This document shows positions 20,753 through 31,379 of a stretch of 64,000 nt of DNA, piece after piece (positions within the stretch are counted from its first letter, which is position 1; the number at the start of each line of letters is the position of its first letter). The notes beneath the pieces were generated by a model that saw only the letters and a list, made by a program, of their open reading frames with translations, made no database searches and was not told the origin of the DNA. The translations under genes were made by a program, and so were the position numbers. The DNA lies in NCBI GenBank assembly GCA_047967505.1, contig CM106540.1; one strand, written 5' to 3'. Source of the DNA: Dipteris shenzhenensis (taxonomy: Eukaryota > Polypodiophyta > Polypodiopsida > Gleicheniales).

Positions 20753-20774
20753 ACATGCTGCAAGGTCTTTGGCT
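20390..20774 (+). promoter_or_regulatory. Presumed promoter/5' leader of P450 copy 1, internally duplicated
   Basis: AGCTTCCCAAAATGACCGCA occurs twice (20393 and 20446). Further down, a module of ATAGACAGAG, a GA-rich run, and ATTGCGTACAAGCTGCG occurs twice (about 20558-20635 and 20651-20760). The corresponding region of copy 2 (46580-46959) shows the same modules, so they are ancestral. The GA run of about 30 bp just before the start codon fits a plant 5' UTR. No clear TATA box was identified. Confidence 0.45.
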
Positions 20775-23029
20775 ATGGCTCTCACCGCCACCATTTCTAC
20801 ATTTGTTCACCAATGCTCTCCCAGTCTCCTCATCGTTGCCACCATTCTGGCGTTAATATACAGGGCTGTATGGAGCCTTTTTCTGTCCCTGTGGTTGAAG
20901 CCCCTTCGAACCAAAAGGGCTCTTGAAGCACAAGGTCTCAAGGGTTTGCCTTACCGTTTCTTGTATGGAAACGCCGCTGAGATGGTTGCTCTCGATGACA
21001 AAGCCCGCAGAGCTCCCATGACCCACATCTCCCACGACATTGCGCCACGAATTCTGGGACATTACTTCGCATGGTCACATAAATTCGGTAAGCAGCCCCG
21101 CTCCCATCAGATGCTATTTTCGTTTAATTATTGAACTGGGAGTATGACCCTGTCGCATCCCTGCAGGCAATCCGTTTTTCTATTGGTACGGCCCTCAAGC
21201 CAGGGTATTTGTGGCGGAGCCTGAGCACGGTCGACAGATTCTCTCCGACAAATTTGGGCACTTCAGGAAGCCAGGGAGAAGGCCTGATATCAAGGACTTG
21301 ATGGGCAGAGGGCTTGTGGCTCTTGAGGGAGAGAAATGGGCTCAACATCGGCGAATAGTAAGCCCAGCCTTCTTCATTGAGAAGCTGAAGGTGTGTAACT
21401 TTGTACATGTGACTGTCTCCGATCATCGATGGACGAATCTTCCTTGCTGTCCTTAAGGGTTTCTTGAGCAGTGAAATTTAACGCTTATGTATCTGAATGA
21501 GTGGAAAGATTCATCCCCAAATGGCCCGTTTTTTTCAACGCAGTTGATGACCCCAACTATAGTAGCATGCACGGCCTCTCTGCTAGACGAGTGGGCAGAA
21601 AAGATCGACCAAGTGGCTTCAGGACAGAAGGAAATCGATGTACACGAAGAGTTCAGAAACCTTACTGCAGACATTATTGCACACACGGCCTTTGGCAGCA
21701 GCTTTGCAGAGGGGAAGCGGGTGTTTGAGATACAGCATGAACAACAGATTATCTTTGCAAAAGCTATCCGTAAGGTATACATCCCAGGATCAAGGTAAGT
21801 TCAGTGCAAATACTTGCGCACAGAATTTCATTCCACTAGTGGATGATCGGCAACCACGCTAAGATCACTCGTCTTGTTGCTGCATGTTTTCCCACATAAT
21901 TTAAACAGATGGTTACCCACGCGTACCAATCGCTACTGTTGGAAGCTTGAACAGCAAATCCAGAAACTGCTACGTCACATGATCTACAGTCGCATGGAGT
22001 CGGAGAAAGTGAAGGGTGCTGGTTTTTACGGGAACGATTTACTGGGATTGATGATGTGTGCAAACAAGAAAGAATTGAGAGGGAGCCAAACGAATTTGAG
22101 CATGGGGATTGATGAAATTGTGAGCGAGTGCAAGACTTTCTTTTTTGCGGGACACGAGACGACATCCACATTACTAACGTGGACGGCCTTGCTGCTTGGT
22201 GTACATCCGGAATGGCAAGAGCGAGCCAGAGCAGAGGTCCTAGATGTGTGCGGCAAGGATCCTCCCTCTCCCGATTCACTCAACAATCTAAGAATTGTAA
22301 GTTCTAGGCTAAACCTTGGCTCACTTCATTTTAGTTTATCAATTTAGGGGTTTTTTAATTCAACTTTTAATTAAAATTTAACACAATTATAATAACACTT
22401 ATGAAAGATCCCTTGTTAGTCCATAAGTAATGAAACGGGGTTTTATTGGGAGAGAAATTTTCAGTGAGGAGTCTTTAACTATCCCTTGCATGCACGTGAT
22501 ACCATTAGGTTTCTTAGTCGTGCACCCCTCGAGTTTTAATAGAAGCCTATGAATACTCACATGGATTTTGTTGCCTTGTATTCGGTTGCTATAGGTTGGG
22601 ATGATACTCTATGAAGCACTCAGACTTTATCCGGCAGTAACAATGCTAAGAAGGGAGGCACCCATTGACATGAGATTGGGCGATGATTTGGTGATACCGC
22701 AAGGATCAATTGCCATATTGCCCATCCTTGCCTTCCATCATGATCCTAAATACTGGGGCCATGATGCTCATGAATTTAATCCACAACGTTTTGTTGATGG
22801 CATTGCCAAAGCAACAAAAAATCCCAATGCCTTCATGCCATTTGGCATGGGCCCTCGCGCTTGCATTGGCCAAAACTTTGCTCTCTTGGAGGCTAAATTG
22901 GTTCTCGCCATCATTCTCCAGCGGTTTATATTTCATATTTCCCCTACCTATATACATGCCCCCACCACTGTTTTCACCTTACAACCTCAATACGGTGTGC
23001 AAATTCTATTTCATAAACTAGCTCCCTAG
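20775..23029 (+). CDS. Cytochrome P450, clan 72 (CYP709/734/735-like), copy 1
   Basis: Membrane-bound haem monooxygenase, presumably of the ER. Five exons: 20775-21087, 21167-21390, 21544-21794, 21909-22296 and 22595-23029. All introns are GT-AG (phases 1, 0, 2, 0) and the total is 536 residues, normal for the family. An N-terminal membrane anchor lies at about residues 18-40. GLKGLPYRFLYGN and HRRIVSPAF are typical of clan 72. The I-helix oxygen-binding motif AGHETT is at 343-348, K-helix EALR at 399-402, the PERF region reads FNPQRF (453-458), and the haem loop FGMGPRACIG has Cys482. The start codon lies after a GA-rich leader and is conserved in copy 2. Closest remembered families are CYP709, CYP734 and CYP735 (hormone- or fatty-acid-oxidising), but the substrate cannot be inferred. 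No defect is seen. In the PERF motif Glu is replaced by Gln through one base change relative to copy 2. Confidence 0.93.
22347..22533 (+). mobile_element. MITE relic in intron 4 of P450 copy 1
   Basis: TTTTATTGGGAGAGAAATTT, GCATGCACGTGATACCATTA and GTGCACCCCTCGAG match the interior and right terminus of the MITEs at 37.1 and 39.1 kb. The left terminus is missing. A matching relic sits at the same place in copy 2, so the insertion predates the gene duplication. Confidence 0.65.
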
Positions 23030-25192
23030 CTATTGAGCTAACACACAGCCCCTTTGCAAACATATCTCATCTCTATGCACCTCATGAGCTAGGATTTATA
23101 GTAATCATTATGTATTAAATCCATGGCATGTGGTTAACTCGAGTCACTCTTCTAATCTGTGATATTAGAAAGTTCATTGAGTTGTAGATGAGAAGTGTGA
23201 GTTGTTAAACTCCTTATCATATCCTTTGTGTGAGCTTTTTCCCATGATGGAAGTCCTTGTAATTTTTATATGTCATTGGCATACACCTGCACTAAAAAGC
23301 TCTGATGAAAATTGTTATGCATATTAGATATATAAATGCCAAATACTTGATTTGAAATTATTCAGCATTATATTTTGATTTGTATTGTGTATGGATGTTG
23401 AAGCCAATATAGTTATCTTCAAATGAGCATCAAATTTTGTATGCTTTCTAGTTCTTAGCTGTTCCATCATGGATTGTGTGGATTATTGCACTATTTGGTG
23501 TAGATATTGTAAAACTATTTTATGGATTTATCATTAGGGGTGAAAATCAAATTTGTAATTAAGATTTTAAATTCATCACCAGGCTTACGCTAACTTATGC
23601 TTTAATTGCATAAATTGTAAAACTATCTTATGGGTTTGTCATTAGGGGCGAAAATCAAATTTGTAATTGAGATTTCAAATTCATTACTAGGCGCACGTTA
23701 ACTTATGCTTGCTAGGTATTTTTAATTGCATAAAAATTATCACATTAGAAGGTCCGTGTTTTCAACCTATAGTCCTAATATTCTACTAACTATTAACCAT
23801 AATGTTTTTTGCACCACGCACACATAGACACATGGCACCATGAAGACCTCCATTACATAATGTTAAGAAATGGTGGGGACGAGCATTTTTGGAGGGAAGG
23901 AAAAAAAAAGCTTGCAACTATGTAAAAATATGGCAAAAATAGGTCAGAACAAAACCTAGATTCACTTAGAAATATGCAAAGTATTATAGCAATGCCTATT
24001 TTATACACAAATCTTTACATGAATCTTTGGGAATGGTGAGTAACATAATGGGATGGCTTTTTAGGAAACCCACATGTAGAGTAGACTTCTCGATGAAAGT
24101 TCCCTTATGATCCTTCTTATAACATTTTCTTAACAGGGGGTGACATTGAAAACCCTCTCTCAACCTAGCCTATGAAAGGGTTTATCTAAAGAAACCTCAT
24201 TGAATTAAGCCATCAAGGTAGTTTCGCCAGTGAAACCCCTTTGAAGTAGGTCTTCCAAGGTAGTTTCGTTGGCAAAACAACCATGGACCACTTTAAAAAG
24301 TGGCATAACTTTCACATCCAATGTCCAAATATATTCATTCCGCCACTCAAATTGATCGACAAACCCCTTTGGAGCACATCTATGGGGTTATATTTTGAAA
24401 AATCTTGCATATAAAGTATTAAATATTACATATATTTTATGAGAGTGACATATAAGCACAAGTTAACACTTATTTATAGTAATTTAAACTTCTTTAGAAA
24501 CATATCCATAAATATCTTGTTATTTATGCTATTAAAATACTAGAAAGCTCTTTTCATTTTAATATAAATGCGTTTAATAAGTAATTATATATGTATAATA
24601 TTATTACATTGAGAGTGATTATGAGGGATGTTTCTTAAAGGAATTGTTTTTCAACAAATTTTTAAGGTAATAATAGGGGTACTGTATGTTTTTATGATAA
24701 AGGGATCTAGTTCTAGTGAAAATAAAAGTGTAAAAACCATGTTTCCTAAAGAAATACAATATTTTAAATCTCTTGAAAAACACGCTCGGATAAACCTGCT
24801 CATACGTTTTTGCTCATAAAATTGATGCATCCAGAAAGGGAATTGGTCGAGCACACATGGTGCTACATAGTCTCACAGTGCACACATGCCCACATAGTGT
24901 GGCCATCCTAGAATTGGGTGTAGCCAATTGCAGGACCATTTTAGACATGCACCATAACAAGCATCGAATGTGATGTCAAGTGCAATAAATGCCTCCTTAC
25001 TATGTTGCCCATGTATCAGTGTCTATTTAGAGGATTTATCTTGCTCAACTCATCTTGAGAAGCTTGCGGTATCATCAACAGTTAAGAACTCACCTTCACC
25101 TCACATTCTTTGAAAGAAAACATTTATCTCACGTTCTTTGAAAGCAAACATTTATGAAACCAACTATAGTGTCATACTATAGTTATTGGTAT
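23030..25192. other. 3' flank of P450 copy 1, partly duplicated at 49.3-50.4 kb
   Basis: Similar to 49299-50384 up to about 23873 and again from about 24841. In between, 23874-24840 (about 970 bp) has no counterpart in copy 2. That insert holds a 63-codon frame without known motifs and the pair AAGGTAGTTTCGCCAGTGAA / AAGGTAGTTTCGTTGGCAAA. No gene is evident. Confidence 0.6.
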
Positions 25193-25545
25193 GCATCATC
25201 ATCATTGCTCTACAAGAGAAGAAGGGATAGAGGAGAAAGAGAGGGAAAGTAGAGTGGGTGATGGTTATGTAGATTGTGAGTGTAAGAATAGGGAAAGTAA
25301 CTTAGGCATGGTAGTAACAAGGATGGAGGAAACACAAGACACATGATCATGGAAGCTCAAGACCATTTTTACAAATGTAAAATGAGCCAAAAATGCATCA
25401 AATTGGCTTTTAGTCATGTACCTTTTGAAGGGAGGTTTAACAATAAATCTTGACTAACTTAACCTTTATTCTCACTCTCTAAAGCTGATGTGGCCTCAAG
25501 GTTTCTTCTTAGTCAACAACTAGTTGGGGAACAACAACTTTGTTC
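25193..25545. repeat. Block D, copy 1 (partial)
   Basis: Starts at an ATC microsatellite and shares CAAGAGAAGAAGGGATAGAG, AGAGAGGGAAAGTAGAGTGG and CTTTTGAAGGGAGGTTTA with 43720-44100 and 50385-50765. Similarity stops near 25545, so this copy is truncated. Confidence 0.75.
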
Positions 25546-25559
25546 CTTGTAATTAATGT

Positions 25560-28500
25560 GTAAACCAACTATCTAATCTAGTCCCTTGGATCTATCACCT
25601 TCTAGAAAGTTGTGGTCCTTCATTCGGTTGATAACCATGTTCCAAGCCAAGAGCTTGTGACTTATTATACCATATATATAGTGGGATTGCCAAAATCAGT
25701 TGTAGTGAATATATTCAGAAGTTGGAATATGGTGGGCATGGAGATTCTTGAGCTTGTAGTATGCCTACACCATCTAATTCAAACTTGGACCCTTATTGAT
25801 GTTAAAAACCAATATAGAGCATATGTTTTATGTATACTTCTCTTTTTAGGGCAATCATAATCAAAATGATCAATAACTTGGGGAAATGCATGGTGGTTAC
25901 CATTGATAGAAGTGAAACATTTTCATACTAGTTGTTGAATATCTCTATTTTATCACCATGCCAAGGCTATAATGGGCTTGTTGGCTTCAAAACTAGGAAG
26001 TTATATTTAACATTGGGACCTTCTTTTTGTAATTTTCTAAAACGTTTATGGGTCCATCATTATAGCATGGTCATATACTCATATGGAAATTGTATTTAAC
26101 AGTGGGATAGTATTAGCATATATAATTGTTCTACTCATATGGGAGCCGTTGTATAACTATATTATATCCAACATGCTTGCTACATAAAATATTGAAATTT
26201 CCATGAGGGTTCTAGACCCATATCTACTTTGTGGTGTCTAGTCCAAGGTGAAGTTGTTTAATTCCATTCGTGTTTTCCAAGGATCCTTTCTTTTCTAGCC
26301 TTTAAATCTCTCTTCAATAACTTCATGAGGGTTTGGACTTCTAAGACATACATTATTGTTGTATCTAAGAACTTTGTCAAGTTGCCTTCAAGCTTGGTGA
26401 GGGTTGTGACATATTTGAGCATTCTTATGGAGCATAGCCCTTATGCTAGTTTTCTAATGAAATGAGAACATGGGTAGGGATTTTGTTCCTAGTCCTTATC
26501 TCCTATGGGGACGTCTTCGTTGCTCTTTTGTGTAGTTACTTCTTCGGCCATGGGCTGCTCTGGTGTGGGAATCTTTGGAAGTTTATGCTTTATGGATTTG
26601 AGCATGCCTAGAGACTCCTACCTACACTTTCAATGCCTTTATGGGTGCATGTGTGGGTGGAGTGTCAAAAGGTGTGGTAAGTGTGGAAAATTGGGAAGTT
26701 TGTATGGTGGTGGTAGAATGAGGTTGCGAGTTTGTTCTTTTGTCAAGCTTGTTGCCTAAATAAGTGCTAGCCGCTTACCAGTTTTTTCTATTCTATCTTT
26801 AGCTATTTTATAGAATGTATCCTTCTAATCATTTGAATCATTTAGCTTAATGGAATTAAAAGTATCTTCATCTATTTGCCATTCCTCTTCAAAAATCTTT
26901 GGGTAGGCACATGTATAGCATTGAAGGAACTACAAATCATGATGCAGATTTGTTGCAAGACCTTAATATCTATTTTGCATAGATACTTCTTATGATTGAT
27001 GAAGATGGTGCACCCTAGCTGTGATGATTTTCTTGTTGATTGTGATAAAATGAGGTTTATCTCAGTTCTTGACTAGTATGTGCCTACTCTTTGCTGTATA
27101 GCAACTCTGGCCTATTTATGCTACAGGCCCTTGGTTACTCACCCATATAATATCTTGATGGGAGAGAGAAGAGGTTGATGACAAAACTATTTGATCATGA
27201 TATGTTGATGGTTGTATATATTTAATGAGATATGTTGAGGCTTCTTGTAAACAGATATAGGATATCAATCTGATTGAAAAGCATAAGCAAGGTTGTATGT
27301 CGGTATTCTTTGGCCCATGTACAACTTTGTAGAGGATCCCATTCATTTTTTGAATAGGCACTTTGAATAGCCACTAAAAAATCATGATGACGAGTGTATT
27401 GCTAAAATATGAGTCTTCTAGAGGTCGTTTGTCAAAGCATCTATTTTTGAATGTTGATAGTGAAAAGAATAGAGCTAAGGAAATGACAAAATCTTACAGG
27501 AATCAAGTTTTTCAAGGGTTGCAGCAATCACGTAAGAACTGCACACATTGGTCTCTCTATGTACTTTGGATTCAGTCATGAGGCTCCACATAGAGTTGGG
27601 AGAAATTTTGTACCAACCTTTGCTGCAATTTGATTATTGATTCTCTTCAATCATTTTAGAGGAGTCAAAGGAGTGTTGAAGGAGAAGAATCCTAGATCAT
27701 ATGAATTTGAGTAGCATGAACTTTATAGTCAACTTATATTAAGCTATAACTAACCGCCATTTTGGGGTAGTTTGAAAAATCTGAGATTCATAAGTTCATA
27801 CTAAAGACAATTGTTAAGTCCCAATATCGGTGAATAGAACTTCTGCACCAGCTTGATATAAGAAGATTGTTATAGGGAAGACCACTTAGAGCTATTATTT
27901 GAGTGGAAGAATGATGAGAATATGATTAAATAACAACAAATCATTATTTCCCCAAAATTCAATAATAATTTTCAAGAGATCTACATCATATGTTGTAGTA
28001 CATAGTATGTATATGACTCTACAACCTTCTCATATCTCATTCCTTTTAAAAAAAAATTTACTACAAAATTTGTCATAGCTCTCGTGTGAGTAGCACAATT
28101 GGAGAGTGTTTCCTAGGAGTAAATTGTAAGTATGCATATAGAAATTAGAGATTGCAGTAGTTGTATTGAGTGGTTGCCAAGAAATAATGCATATATGTTG
28201 GTTTTTATGCACTTCCGGTGATAGTTTCCATCTCTCATTACACCAATTCATAACTTGGTCTTACAGGATTGCACCACCTTACCATGGCATTGTGATTTTT
28301 GGCCTTAGCTTCTCCCTACTCTAACATGGTGCTTTATACTTGATCTTCATCATCTTATCCATCCTCCTTGAATTTTTCAATAAAGAGTAATCAATTGTAG
28401 CCATTTTTGTTGCACATAGCTAAGTGTTGGATCCATAACTTATGCATTGCTCAATGGAATATACTACCTCATTGGATCTCCTCTTTTGCACGCCCATTTC

Positions 28501-29925
28501 CTCTTCCCAGGCCCAACATATGATTGGGTATCACATTGCTTGGCATGCGCCATAGGGCTTATTCCAACAACCATGGTAATTTTTTATGTGGCTAGACTAA
28601 TCGTTCATAGTCCCACATGTATATCCTTAAGAACCCTGGGTATGGATTCAAATAGCACATCCGCATAGTGCCACATGTTCAACATCAAAATCCAACACAA
28701 TAATTATAGTAGAATAACTACAATCTCCATATGACAAAATTGATCAGATGATGTTGACAATATTGTGTAGTTAAAGAGCCTATATAGAGATGGTAATTGG
28801 TAAGATATCGAGGTAGGCAAAAGATTGGGGCCCTACAATGTGATAATCATCATGTTGCTAAAAAAATCTAGCATTGCCCTGGGAGTAGTTGGCATAGGAA
28901 GCCTCTGGGGATGGTGATTGGACCAGGTGAGGTTTGAGTGAAGGTGAGAACAAAACCCCCTAAAATAATAGCATTTGTGTGGACTATTACATGTCATTGT
29001 GAGCTTTCCATTGATTTTGTAATCCAATGAGTAGCAATCATCATAACGCTCCTCTAAAATAGCTCCATGGTTGTCTATACCCAATCATGCTTTAAGCCTC
29101 CCATTTACTACATCAAAAATGTTAGGCTATTACCCACTAATATGTGCTACCCAATATTCATTGACTGAGCCAATAGTTAGAGATGCCCTCACATGTACAC
29201 TTCAAGTTAGCAATCACCTCACATGCAGCATTCAAGTTGTTTAATACAGTCTTAGCAATCTTCTCAAACTAAGAGACCTAACCTCCATGAAGTTGATCTA
29301 CCATTTCTTAGATTTTCCAATTATGAAAAATTCATGGATTTTAAATAAAGAGATGCCTTATTAGAGGAAAAAAATCTCGATATGTCCATTCCACTGGATT
29401 CATGTGTTATGGAGGGTCATAAAGATGAGGGGACCCCAATTAACCTCCTAGCCACCTAGAAGATGATGGACATATCCACAAGTGCCTTGCCACATAGCTA
29501 TTGACAAATGTGCAAATTTTACTAGGATATGTGTATACTAGGGAGTGGTAGAATGGAATGTCCTTAAGTGGACTTACATCTCAATTGAGTGTGATTCAGG
29601 TGGACCCTTATGGTTATGTTACATATTATTAATGCCCTTTGAAAACATGACACCTTTAATTAGTATCTTGAATATTCTTATTCAGAGTGATTTAGGTGGG
29701 CCCTTAGGGTTATGTTAAATATTTGATCTTCTCTTTTGAGAATATGAGGACACCTTCCAGTTGTATGTTATATCTTCTACTCTTTGTGTGTGTCTCTTTC
29801 TCTCTAACTCTCTTCCCAACATTGTACCAATGCCATAGTGTTCCCTTCTCACTTCATATTCACTCTGTAATGCTTAACACCTTTGTCAAATTCATAATGT
29901 TTCTTTATCTTCATGTGTTGGGGTC
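25560..29925. other. 4.4 kb of intergenic DNA, no gene recognised
   Basis: AT-rich with only short frames on both strands (the longest about 84 codons). I see no domain motif, splice structure, tRNA or tandem array. Probably old, unrecognisable repeat debris. Confidence 0.5.
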
Positions 29926-30150
29926 AAAGTTTGCTTGGGTGTAGCCAATCACGGAACTATTGTCAGGGCATTTTGGGGCCACGACGCGATGCGTTCCTGG
30001 GGGAATATTTGAATTTTGCATTGACCCACGCTCTCATCGAAAATTTTTCCGACGTCATGAAGGCACACTGGCATAATAATGAGACACAATCTATTTGTTC
30101 ATAACACCGCATAGCTCAACACATGGCATCTATGCACTACTTCGCGCAAC
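29926..30150 (+). repeat. Long inverted repeat, left copy (element R)
   Basis: About 225 bp matching the reverse complement of 36062-36305. Shared words include TTTGCTTGGGTGTAGCCAAT, TTTGAATTTTGCAT, GACGTCATGA and AATAATGAGA. The pair bounds a 6.4-kb segment. A third, diverged copy of the same sequence lies at 36465-36740 in + orientation. Confidence 0.75.
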
Positions 30151-30159
30151 GTAGTGCTA

Positions 30160-30400
30160 AAGCATGGTGGTGGCTGAGCGGTGGCATGGTGGTAATTAAC
30201 TGCCAGCCGTCTTAGCCGCCACCACAGACGTGGCTTGGAATCTTAGATGCCACCACCTCTAATCATTCATTACCATGCAAGTCAGTACTGCCGCCTTGAA
30301 TTATTCAAAATTTGGGCCAACCACCGTGGTGGCTCTCACCTTGACAGTAGTCGGGCTATAACCACCGCGATGGCTCTCACCTTGGCAGTGTAGTCAGGCT
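30160..30400. repeat. CCACC/GGTGG-rich degenerate repeat
   Basis: Several copies of CCACCGTGGTGGCTCTCACC and CCACCGCGATGGCTCTCACC, related to the repeat at 34570-35060 and to single phrases at 35790 and 35920. Confidence 0.5.
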
Positions 30401-30643
30401 ACTTAATCGTTTCATCTTTTATCCCTCTCGAACGTTTCATTATCCCTTGCAATCTCAAGCCTCCACTATTCCATTTCCTTCAATGCTTCATCTTCTATCT
30501 CTCTCGATCATTTCTTTCTCCCTTGTAATCGGACTGCAAACTCAAGCCTCCACTATTCCATTTCCTTCATTGTTTCATCTTTTATCCCTCTCGACCATTT
30601 CTATCTCTCTTGCACTCTTCTCACAACTTCTATCCCCTCTCAT

Positions 30644-31376
30644 AATGGACCCTACATAGTCGGGGAGCTCCTCACACAATCTTTCCTTCCACTCAGCAGA
30701 ACAGTGCGAAAGCCCCTCCCCCCCTGATCTTGAAATTGTGACATATGGGAGCTCCTCTCTTGCTCTTGAAAAGATAAATTTGGATGCTCTCCAAAACTTT
30801 ACCAAGTTGGTATAGGAGGTGCACGTGAAGGAGGGGCAGCTAGTCTACCAAGGTCAGAAGATTACCATCCATGAAAGCGTGATTGAAAATGCTCTAGGAA
30901 TTTCTGGAGGCAATTTGCAAGCACATTTTTTTGAGAAGCAGCAGTGAAAGAGACATGATATTCTAGACGTATACCCAAACGCTCAGATTAGTAAAGATGG
31001 TGGAGTCAAGATTTTGAGCTTGCCAACAGACCTCCAAGATGTGCTGAAGAAGACCATTCACTTCTTTCCAGATACGAGAGGAACTTGCAAGTTCTGGCAG
31101 GTTCAAGTAGCAGTAGAGCAACTGAAAGGACGTGATGTATCTTTCTCAAGGGTGATCTCCAAGAGCGTGTTAACCAACTTGAAGAATTGTGTGGATGGCA
31201 AATCCCAATTGTCATCTCAGTCCGCTGGAGTTGCAATGCACCTAATGGCATCTACCCTCAAAGGGATTTATGAGCAATACGATAAGCAGATGTCTCAGAA
31301 GGTGACTTTTCTACAAGAGAAAGCCACTGATGTAGTAAAGGCAGCACAACTTGAGTTTGAAAATAGAACCTTTTAA
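30644..31376 (+). pseudogene. Pseudogene of unknown family with a C-terminal coiled-coil-like segment
   Basis: One frame runs for 243 codons from ATG 30644 with in-frame stops near 30656, 30815 and 30947, and closes at 31376. The N-terminal part is Ser/Pro rich. Then come KEGQLVYQGQKITIHESVI, NALGISGGNLQAHFFEKQQ and, in the last third, a helical, heptad-like stretch (IYEQYDKQMSQKVTFLQEKA). The phrase 'ITIHESVIxxALGISGG' is reminiscent of a domain found in plant transposon-associated proteins, but I cannot name a family. It sits inside the segment bounded by element R and is probably part of a dead mobile element. Confidence 0.4.
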
Positions 31377-31379
31377 CAA

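Noticed and set aside
20541-20774. Extension of P450 copy 1 upstream of ATG 20775 (open for 78 more codons)
   Set aside because: The extension is GA-repeat leader, not conserved in frame with copy 2, and the downstream ATG is followed by the membrane anchor expected for a P450.
26505-26759. 84-codon Cys/Gly-rich + frame
   Set aside because: No spaced Cys motif typical of a zinc finger or secreted peptide, no signal peptide, no homology within the window.
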